A program made the translations under genes and the position numbers. A stretch of DNA of 21,319 nt from Gemmatimonadota bacterium (GTDB taxonomy: Bacteria; Gemmatimonadota; Gemmatimonadetes; Gemmatimonadales; Gemmatimonadaceae), in the NCBI GenBank assembly GCA_029884515.1, contig JAOUHR010000003.1, forward strand, positions 1-21,319, read 5' to 3'. The notes under the pieces are model-generated. The model saw nothing but the letters and a program-made list of their open reading frames with translations, was not told where the DNA came from and ran no database searches. Below are positions 9,160 to 16,198 of the stretch, one piece after another. Each line of letters begins with the position of its first letter. Within the stretch, counting starts at the first letter, position 1.

Positions 9160-9366
9160 ACCACGCGCGCGCCGCACCGGCCGTGCGGGCGTCGCGAAGG
9201 GCACCGGGCGCCGCCGCCGCCTCGCACGCCCCACGCGCGCCACAGGTTGCGAAAGCCGGACCACCGAGGCACTCTCTGGCTGCCCGATGCCGCTGGCGAC
9301 GCTCCAGCCGGGCGGTTGCAGGTCGCCGGCATCGCTCCCTTCCTCCTGAACCGCCGAGACGCGCGC

Positions 9367-10908
9367 ATGGAACGCCGCCGCTTCCTCTCCGACCTCACCC
9401 GGGCCGCCGTGCTCTGCGCGGGCCTGCCCAATGAATGGCGGATCGTGCACCGGCCGCGGTTCGCGGACGATCCCTTCTCGCTCGGTGTCGCCAGCGGCGA
9501 CCCGACGCCCACGGGCGTGGTGCTCTGGACGCGCCTCGCGCCGAGGCCGTTCGAGCCCAACGGCGGGATGCCGGGCGACCGTGCCGCCGTGGACTGGGAG
9601 GTCGCGGAGGACGATGCCTTCCAGCGCATCGTGAAGCGCGGACGGCAGACGGCGGCGCCCGAGCTCGCGTACAGCGTGCACGCCGAGGTCGACGGGCTTG
9701 CCCCCGACCGCTGGTACACCTATCGCTTCCGCTCCGGCGATGCGGTGAGCGTGATCGGGCGCCTGCGCACCGCGCCCGCGGATGGCGCCCTCACCCCGCT
9801 CCGGCTCGGCGTGGTCTCCTGCCAGAACTACGAACAGGGCCTCTTCACCGCGCTCGACCACCTGTCACGCGAGCGCTGCGACCTCGTCACGCACCTTGGC
9901 GATTACATCTACGAGTACGGTGTGCGCGAGGGCGCAGTGCGCCCGCATCACGGGTTCGAGGTGCAGACGCTCGACGAGTACCGCGCGCGCTACGGCCAGT
10001 ACAAGCTCGACCCCGCGCTGCAGGCGGCCCACGCGGCCTGCCCCTGGATCGTCACCTGGGACGACCACGAGGTGGACAACAACTACGCGAACGAGGTCGG
10101 CGAGAACGGGCGGGAGTCCGCCGAGCAGGTGCGCGCCCGCCGTGCGGCGGCGTATCAGGCGTGGTGGGAGCACCAGCCCGTGCGCGTTCCCCGGGCGCGC
10201 TCGTGGGCCGACCTCGACATCCACCGCACCGCGAACTGGGGGGCGCTCGCACGATTCTGGGTGATGGACACGCGCCAGTACCGCTCCGACCAGGCGTGCG
10301 GCGACGGGGCGCAGATCGTGCCGTGCGGCGACTGGGCCGACCCGGCGCGCACGCTCCCCGGACTCGCGCAGGAGCGCTGGTTGCGCGACGGACTCGCCGC
10401 CTCGCGGTCGCGCTGGCAGGTGCTCGCGCAGCAGGTGATGATGGCGCCCTTCGACGACGCCGTGGGGCCGCACGCACAGCGGCTCCACATGGACGCGTGG
10501 GGCGGCTATCCCGCGAGCCGCGACCGCGTGCTCGGTGCCATCGCGTCACACGCACCCAATCGCACCGTGGTGCTGAGCGGCGACATCCACTCCAACTGGG
10601 TGAACGAGCTGCACGCCGGGTTCGACCGGCCGGACCGTGCGACGGTGGCGGCCGAGTTCGTCGGCACCTCGCTCTCCTCCGGCGGCGATGGCGACGACGC
10701 GTGGGGCTCGGTGGCACCGGCGATGGCGGACAACCCGCACATCAAGTGGCACTCGGCGAGGCGCGGGTACGTGGTGTGCGACGTGACGGAACGGGAATGG
10801 CTCGCCGACTATCGCGAGGTGCCGTACGTGACGCGTCCCGGCGCGCCGGTGCGCACGCGCACGCGGTGGCGCCTGCAGCACGGCACACCCGGGATCACGC
10901 CCGCCTAG
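9367..10908 (+). CDS. phoD: PhoD-family alkaline phosphatase / phosphodiesterase, Tat-exported
   Basis: The protein has 513 residues, starting at the ATG that opens the twin-arginine motif RRRFLSD (3-9); the in-frame extension upstream lacks any signal. Domain order: PhoD N-terminal FnIII-like part (FSLGVASGDPTPTG, about 37-50) and then the phosphoesterase core. Core motifs are SCQNYEQG with Cys152, GDYIYEYG with Asp179 and Tyr182, WDDHEVDNNY (231-240), and GDIHSNW (405-411). These correspond to the Ca/Fe ligands of Bacillus subtilis PhoD. The enzyme releases phosphate from phosphodiesters and monoesters outside the cytoplasm and is typically induced by phosphate starvation. The hydrophobic core of the Tat signal is short (AAVLCAGL), and no clean AxA site is visible. 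The gene stands alone between the pilin operon and a strong terminator. Confidence 0.93.
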   Translation: MERRRFLSDLTRAAVLCAGLPNEWRIVHRPRFADDPFSLGVASGDPTPTGVVLWTRLAPRPFEPNGGMPGDRAAVDWEVAEDDAFQRIVKRGRQTAAPELAYSVHAEVDGLAPDRWYTYRFRSGDAVSVIGRLRTAPADGALTPLRLGVVSCQNYEQGLFTALDHLSRERCDLVTHLGDYIYEYGVREGAVRPHHGFEVQTLDEYRARYGQYKLDPALQAAHAACPWIVTWDDHEVDNNYANEVGENGRESAEQVRARRAAAYQAWWEHQPVRVPRARSWADLDIHRTANWGALARFWVMDTRQYRSDQACGDGAQIVPCGDWADPARTLPGLAQERWLRDGLAASRSRWQVLAQQVMMAPFDDAVGPHAQRLHMDAWGGYPASRDRVLGAIASHAPNRTVVLSGDIHSNWVNELHAGFDRPDRATVAAEFVGTSLSSGGDGDDAWGSVAPAMADNPHIKWHSARRGYVVCDVTEREWLADYREVPYVTRPGAPVRTRTRWRLQHGTPGITPA

Positions 10909-10983
10909 CGACCCGCGCGGCCATTCCGGATCCCCGCGTGGACGGCGCTCGAGCGGGAAGGGGCGAGCGGCCTGGTCACACGC

Positions 10984-11021
10984 GGCAGGGGGCAGCCGGC
11001 CTGGGCCGGCTGCCCCCTGCC
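10984..11021. terminator. Bidirectional terminator-like hairpin between phoD and the DUF481 gene
   Basis: This is a perfect 18-bp inverted repeat (GGCAGGGGGCAGCCGGCC at 10984-11001 and its complement at 11004-11021) with two bases between the arms; in RNA the loop would open to about six bases. It sits in the convergent gap between phoD and the DUF481 gene and can serve both strands. There is no T-run on either side. Confidence 0.7.
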
Positions 11022-11037
11022 ACTCCGTCGGACGGGA

Positions 11038-11784
11038 TCAGAAGGTGATCTGGATCCCGGTGGTGAAGAGCTTGTCGGTGTCGGTGAAGCCGGGTTCCGG
11101 CAGGTGGTCGTAGCGCACCACGTACGAGAGCTTCACGCCGATCATCGCCGAGATCGGCGCGACGACCGCCGACTCGCTGTTCACGCGCCAGTCGATCGTC
11201 TGCTTGAGGTTCGGCAAGTACTCGACGTTCTGCTGGAAGTAGGCGGCCTTGCTGAAGACGTGGCGCCAGACGGCCGCCCCGCGCGCGGACGGGAAGTTCT
11301 GCTGGATGCCGTCGATGCCCGTCTTCTGCGTGAAGCTGCCGCCGCCTTCGACGAGCACCGTGTCGGTGGCCGAGCCGAGCACCCGCGCCTGGAGGCCCAC
11401 CAGCTCCTCGAAGCGCCGCTCGATGCCGGAGAACCGGTCGCGGTCGAACGCAGCGCCCACGAAGAGGGCGAAGAGCTTGTCGATCTTGTAGTCCCCGCGC
11501 AGGCCCGTGCGGAGCGCGTTGGTGATCACGCTGTCGCGCTGCTTGCCGTAGACCATCGCGAATCCCTGGGCCAGCGTGAGCCGCCCGCGCTGCTGGGTCG
11601 CCTTCTCGCCGAGGCTCAGCGTGGTGAGCTGGGTGTTGCCGCTGGTCTGCACGTAGCCGAGGTCGGCGGTCACCTTCGTGACGACGGCGGGCGGCTCGGC
11701 CGGCGCCTGTGCGGAGAGCGTGGGAGCGAGCGCGAGGAGAGCCGCGAGCGGTGCCGCTGCGGCAAAGCGGATGCGAGAGGTCAT
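11038..11784 (-). CDS. DUF481 (YdiY-like) outer-membrane protein
   Basis: The protein has 248 residues from the ATG at 11784, which opens a clear signal peptide (MTSRIRFAAAAPLAALLALA, site near LSAQ|AP). The in-frame extension to 11865 would place charged sequence in front of the signal. The mature start ADLGYVQTSGNTQLTTLSLG is the DUF481 signature. Alternating aromatic/polar strands follow, and the chain ends in Phe (TTGIQITF), the usual C-terminal mark of a beta-barrel recognised by Bam. DUF481 members include E. coli YdiY; their function is unknown. It lies 81 bases downstream of tamB on the same strand, so it may be the distal gene of the tam operon or have its own promoter. Role in lipid or envelope transport is only suggested by position. 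Confidence 0.85.
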   Translation of the reverse strand: MTSRIRFAAAAPLAALLALAPTLSAQAPAEPPAVVTKVTADLGYVQTSGNTQLTTLSLGEKATQQRGRLTLAQGFAMVYGKQRDSVITNALRTGLRGDYKIDKLFALFVGAAFDRDRFSGIERRFEELVGLQARVLGSATDTVLVEGGGSFTQKTGIDGIQQNFPSARGAAVWRHVFSKAAYFQQNVEYLPNLKQTIDWRVNSESAVVAPISAMIGVKLSYVVRYDHLPEPGFTDTDKLFTTGIQITF

Positions 11785-11865
11785 GGTGGTCCGGTAGGAG
11801 GTGAGGCGGGACGTGCGGGAAGTTATCGAGGTCCGTCCCAAGGCTCTACCCCCTGCGGACACCAC

Positions 11866-14800
11866 CTACCAGCGCCAGTCGCGATACAGGTCGAGGCCGA
11901 ACTGGTAGATCTGGCTGAACGTGCCCACGCGGTTGCACGGCGCGGAGCCGGGGTTCAGCGAGAGCACCGCCGAGAGCTTCTCGCGCGGGCGGTACTCCAC
12001 CGCGACGCCGAACCAGCGCGCGAGCGAGCTCGCGGCACGATTCTCCCCACGGCAGACTCCCGCCGAGACGTTGAGGTACGAATCGGTGCCCACTTGCGAA
12101 CCCGCCGTGAGTGCGAGGCTGTTGAGCAGGCCCTCGAACGAGTTGAGCGTGAAATCGGTGGGGGAGTTGCCCGCGACGGTGGTCACCTGCAGCTCGCTGA
12201 TGAAGGGGATCCGCCCGCCGAGCGCGCGCTCCACGGCGCCGCCCAGTGAGGGGACCAGGGCCGCGGTCGCGGTGCGCACGGCCCATGTGCCGTTGTTGTC
12301 CAGCGCGAACGACGGGGAGCCGAAGAGCAGGTAGGAGATGATCTCCGTCTCGCTCGCCGTGCTGCCGAGGTCGGCGCTCGAGAGCACCAGGCGCGGTTCG
12401 CGCACGGTCCCGGTCAGGCGCGCCCCGATCGTCACGTCCTCGCGGTCGGCCTGGCGCACGAGGTAGGAGGTGTGGATGTCGAGTGCCGGCGGGATGTCGA
12501 GCGGCCCGTTGAGCCGCACCACGCCGCTGTCCACGTGGAAGGTGCGCTGCAGCGGTCCGAGGTCGAGGCGATAGGTGCCGCGCGTGGCTTGGATCTCCCC
12601 TCGCGCGCTCGGGTCGCTGAGCGTGCCGGTGACGGCCACGTCGCCGGTGAGCTGGACGTTCGCCTCGGCCGAGCGGAGCCGCACCTCGTTGCCCAGGCGG
12701 ATGGTGAGGTCGTCGATGCGGGGGACGTACCTGCTCACCACGCTGGGCGCTGGCGCCTCGGTGCTGACGTCCAGCACGGCGCGCTGGCGGCCGATGAAGG
12801 CGTTCGCCGTCGGCACGGTGATCTCGCCGCCGAGCACGAGGGAGTCGACCACGCCGCGGAGCCGGAGCTGCCACGAGGCGTCCGCCTCCGCCAGGTTCGG
12901 GTCGTCGATCACGCGGAGGTTGCGCGCGTACGTGCGGATGTCGGCGTGCCACTTGGTGCCGGTGCGATAGAAGGCGCCCTCGAGCGACGCGGTGTCGCCC
13001 GTCGCGTGCTCGTCCTCCAGGCGCACGCGATGGAAGATGACGGAGTCGGGGGTGAGCGCGACGTCCATCAGGACGTCACGGAAGCCGGTGCGGAGGGAGG
13101 GCACCGCGAAGGCGCCGTCGCGCAGGAGGAAGACACCGCGGGGCTCGAGCGCGCCCCAGCGCCCGGAGACGAGGAGGTCGGCGTCGAAGCCGCCGCGGAT
13201 CTCGTGCACCCCAGGGAGCACCGCCTCGAGGCCGGCGAGCGGGGAACCGTCGGCCACGAACCGGATGAAGACGTCCTCGGGAAGCTTCCGCTGGGCGAGC
13301 GTGCGCGACTCGAGCGTCAGGTCGAGCGGCAGCGCGGCCGTGAGGAGGAAGGCGTCGCGTAGGGAGGCCGTGTCGGCACTCCTGCCTCGCAGCTCGATGT
13401 CCAGCATGCGGCGGTCGTAGTTCGCGCGCAGGCCGAGGTTCGGCGCGGGCACGTTCTCCACACGCACCGAGTCGAGCGAGCCGGTGCTCTGGAGCGTCGG
13501 GGCCCGCCGCGTGCCGGCGAGTTCCGCGTCGAAGGTCACGCGCCCCGCCACGTCGGGCGGCATGAGGCCGGTGAAGGCGAAGTGCGCGAGCGGCACGCGA
13601 CGCGCATGGAGGGAGCCGCGCACCGGGCCGGCGGAGTCGAGCGCGGCCACGACGTCGAGTCGCGCGCCATCCGTGCTGCGGAGCCGCAGGGAATCGAGCG
13701 CGAGCCCGGCCGGGCTGTACTCGAGGAGCGCCGGCTGCTCGAGGTGCCAGGCCATCCCGCGGGAGGTCGCGTCGAGCGAGTCGAGGCGCACGTGCATGCT
13801 GTCAGCGGTCCAGCGGACGTCCGCGCGCGCCGTCGCGACGAGGGTGTCGCCCGCCACCAGGCGGATCGAGGCGTCGGCCCACGTCGGGTCGCGCACCGTC
13901 ATCTCCGAGGCCAGCCATGCGATCGGCACGCCGCCGAGCACGAGGCGCGTCGCGTCGAACGAGGCCAGGCCGCGCGTCGCCGCGGGGAGTCCGAGGAGCA
14001 GCGCCTCGCCGCTGGCACTGTCCACGCGCGTGCCCCCCGCCTGCAATCCGGTGCCCTGCCACTCCACGCGCAGGTCGAGCGTGTCGAGCGAGCCGAAGGC
14101 GAGTCCGGAGAGGCGGGCTCGTCCACCCAGCGAGTCGGCCCACGCCGCGGCGAGGCTGTCGGGCAGGAAGCCGCGCACGAGCGCCATCGAGTCGATCGTC
14201 GCCTCGAAGCGCAGCGTGTCGCGCGGGGCGCGCTCGCGGCTCAGGCGGCCGCGCGCGCTCAGGTGGCCGAGCGGTGCCGCCACGATGAGCGTGTCCGCCG
14301 TCAGGCCGCCGGGCTCGAGTGTGAGGACGGCGCGTGCGTCCGAGATCGCGAGTCCCCCCACCTGGCTCGTGGAGTCGAGCGTGATATCCAGCGGGCCCGC
14401 CGGCTCGGTCCACGTCCCGTCGACGCCGAGCGACGCGCCGCCGGTGAGGCGGTGCGCCGGCAACTTCCGCTGGGCGAGGTACCGATTCGCGTCGAAGCGC
14501 TCGACCGCGGCCTCCCCGAGCACGACGAGGCGCGCGGTGTCGAGCGTGGTCGCGCCGCGGAACGTGAGGTGCGCATCGCCGTCGGTGAACGCCGCCTCCA
14601 GGGCGACGGAGTCGCCGCGCGCCCGCACGGTGAGCCGGCCGGCTGCGGTGCCGCGCAGCGGTTCGGCGGAGAGGACGGGACCCAGTGCGGCGAGGCCGAG
14701 CCGTTCGAACGCAAGGTCGCCCTCGAGCCAGGTGCGGGTGGTGTCGGTGGCGATGCGGCCCGAGCCGCGCACCACCGTGCGGGGCTTCGCGCCATCCACG

Positions 14801-16197
14801 TGCGTGAGGTCGAGCGCGCTGAACGCGTAGTCGTCGAGCGGCCCCACCAGCCGCACCGCGCCGGTGAGGAAGCCGTGGAGCGAGTCCGCGCGCGTCACCA
14901 CGGCGCCTGCGGCGCGCACGTCGAGCGAGTCGATCACCACGTCGAGCGGCGCGAAGCGCGTGGGGGTCGTCGTGAGGTCGAGCACGCCGGAGATCGTGAG
15001 GCGCGAGCGCGCGCCGCCCGCGCGCCGGTCCTCGAACTCCAGCGTCGAGGGGTCGATCCGCCAGCGCGCGAGCGGCCCGCCGGTGGCGCGCAACCGGCCG
15101 CGGACCACGCCGTCCCACGGCGGCGCCGGCACCGAATCGCCGAAGAGCTCGTGCACGAGCGCGAAGTCCAGCGGCTCGGCGCGCATGTCGAGCGCGCGGA
15201 TCGCCACCGTCTCGCCGACCTCGGCCGTGAAGCCGCCCCGCAGGCGCGATGCGGCGGCCGACGCGTCGAGCGAGTCGATCGCGTAGCGCATCGCGCCATC
15301 TGCCAGGCCGTCGGTGATCCGCACCCGCGCGCGCCCTCGACCTTCCGTCGGCACCAGCGACGTGATCCACGCGATGTCGGAGAAACCGATGGAGTCCGAG
15401 CGGATGGTGACCGCGAGCCGTTGCGCCGGCGCGCGCGCGTCCCACCGGAGGCCGCCGTCGAGCCGCGCGACCGTCGCGGGCAGCCGCACCAGCGGGAAGT
15501 CGAAGCGGAGCGAATCCTGCCAGAGGTCGACCGATCCCGCCGCGTGCTGGAGGACCACCGGCGGCGCGTCGCTCGTCACGGCGAGGTGCTGCACCACGAA
15601 GTGCCCGGCGCCGGTGCCGTTGTCGAACTGCGAGCGGCCGAGCGCGAGCGACAGTGAACGGTAGCGCGCACGCACGACGCCCGTGTCGCGCGCCGGGCGC
15701 ACGGTGGTGAGGGTGCCGTTGCGCACCGTGAGCGAATCGAGCACCACGCGCCAGGCGGCCGGACCGCCCTTGCGCGACCCGATGGCGAGGGAGTCGACGA
15801 AGAGCTGCGAGATGTTCCAGTGGCCCGCGCGATCCTGCACCAGGTGCGCCTCGGGGCGGTCGACCTCGACGTTCCTCAGCTGCGCCACGCGGCTGGTGAG
15901 CGGCCAGAGGTCGACCTCCCCCGACACGCGGCCGGTGCCGAGGACCAGTGCCCCGTCGGCGTCGCGAACCACGACGGAGTCCACCGCGACCGTGCCGATC
16001 GGCGCCAACCGGATCGCGCCCACGTGCGCGGAGCCGCGGGCGCCCAACGCGCCCTGCAGCGACGCCTCGATCTCCGCGCGCACCCACTCACCGCCGCGCG
16101 CCGAGCGGAGGAACAGCGTGCCACCGCCGATGATCAACACCGCGAGCCCGAGGGTGAGGCCGAGCGCCACGACGAGCGCCACGCGCAGGCGCCGCAC
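11866..16197 (-). CDS. tamB: TamB: translocation and assembly module, periplasm-spanning protein (DUF490)
   Basis: The protein has 1443 residues from the GTG at 16197, which lies one base after the tamA stop and has GAGG upstream in the tamA 3' end. A single N-terminal membrane helix (about 4-28) anchors it in the inner membrane. A very long region of beta-strand repeats follows, with recurring motifs such as DSLTVRNG and LTADTLIVAAPLGHLSARG typical of AsmA/TamB lipid-transfer grooves. The C-terminal part from about 1090 is DUF490: GTYRLDLGPLQRTFHVDSG, GPLDIPPALDI, TGTVREPRLVLSS and EIISYLLFGSPSFAL. The end is LYRDWRW. TamB-like proteins bridge inner and outer membranes and are implicated in phospholipid transport and outer-membrane protein assembly with TamA. 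LAQRKLP occurs twice (574-580 and 967-973), probably marking the repeated structural unit. Confidence 0.93.
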   Translation of the reverse strand: MRRLRVALVVALGLTLGLAVLIIGGGTLFLRSARGGEWVRAEIEASLQGALGARGSAHVGAIRLAPIGTVAVDSVVVRDADGALVLGTGRVSGEVDLWPLTSRVAQLRNVEVDRPEAHLVQDRAGHWNISQLFVDSLAIGSRKGGPAAWRVVLDSLTVRNGTLTTVRPARDTGVVRARYRSLSLALGRSQFDNGTGAGHFVVQHLAVTSDAPPVVLQHAAGSVDLWQDSLRFDFPLVRLPATVARLDGGLRWDARAPAQRLAVTIRSDSIGFSDIAWITSLVPTEGRGRARVRITDGLADGAMRYAIDSLDASAAASRLRGGFTAEVGETVAIRALDMRAEPLDFALVHELFGDSVPAPPWDGVVRGRLRATGGPLARWRIDPSTLEFEDRRAGGARSRLTISGVLDLTTTPTRFAPLDVVIDSLDVRAAGAVVTRADSLHGFLTGAVRLVGPLDDYAFSALDLTHVDGAKPRTVVRGSGRIATDTTRTWLEGDLAFERLGLAALGPVLSAEPLRGTAAGRLTVRARGDSVALEAAFTDGDAHLTFRGATTLDTARLVVLGEAAVERFDANRYLAQRKLPAHRLTGGASLGVDGTWTEPAGPLDITLDSTSQVGGLAISDARAVLTLEPGGLTADTLIVAAPLGHLSARGRLSRERAPRDTLRFEATIDSMALVRGFLPDSLAAAWADSLGGRARLSGLAFGSLDTLDLRVEWQGTGLQAGGTRVDSASGEALLLGLPAATRGLASFDATRLVLGGVPIAWLASEMTVRDPTWADASIRLVAGDTLVATARADVRWTADSMHVRLDSLDATSRGMAWHLEQPALLEYSPAGLALDSLRLRSTDGARLDVVAALDSAGPVRGSLHARRVPLAHFAFTGLMPPDVAGRVTFDAELAGTRRAPTLQSTGSLDSVRVENVPAPNLGLRANYDRRMLDIELRGRSADTASLRDAFLLTAALPLDLTLESRTLAQRKLPEDVFIRFVADGSPLAGLEAVLPGVHEIRGGFDADLLVSGRWGALEPRGVFLLRDGAFAVPSLRTGFRDVLMDVALTPDSVIFHRVRLEDEHATGDTASLEGAFYRTGTKWHADIRTYARNLRVIDDPNLAEADASWQLRLRGVVDSLVLGGEITVPTANAFIGRQRAVLDVSTEAPAPSVVSRYVPRIDDLTIRLGNEVRLRSAEANVQLTGDVAVTGTLSDPSARGEIQATRGTYRLDLGPLQRTFHVDSGVVRLNGPLDIPPALDIHTSYLVRQADREDVTIGARLTGTVREPRLVLSSADLGSTASETEIISYLLFGSPSFALDNNGTWAVRTATAALVPSLGGAVERALGGRIPFISELQVTTVAGNSPTDFTLNSFEGLLNSLALTAGSQVGTDSYLNVSAGVCRGENRAASSLARWFGVAVEYRPREKLSAVLSLNPGSAPCNRVGTFSQIYQFGLDLYRDWRW

Positions 16198-16198
16198 G

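Larger units (their letters stand above)
8868..9366. other. Gene-free 500-bp divergent region between the pilin operon and phoD
   Basis: No convincing coding region is seen: frames that are open here merely extend the flanking genes backwards without start signals. The region holds three TGTGAC words (8948-8953, 8979-8984, 9154-9159), a tandem 11-bp-period repeat and one candidate minus-strand promoter. The pilin side would have a leader of roughly 230 bases if that promoter is used. Confidence 0.6.

Noticed and set aside
8304..9719. Extension of the FimT-like frame upstream to 9719
   Set aside because: It would run across the intergenic region and antisense to phoD; the GGAGG and prepilin leader at 8867 give a much better start.
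11831..11860. Weak inverted repeat (GTCCG / CGGAC) between tamB and the DUF481 gene
   Set aside because: It has five-base arms over a 20-base loop, too weak to call a terminator, so the operon question stays open.
13582..15657. Plus-strand open frames opposite tamB
   Set aside because: Arg/Ala/Glu-rich mirror translations of TamB codons; no signal, motif or ribosome binding site.
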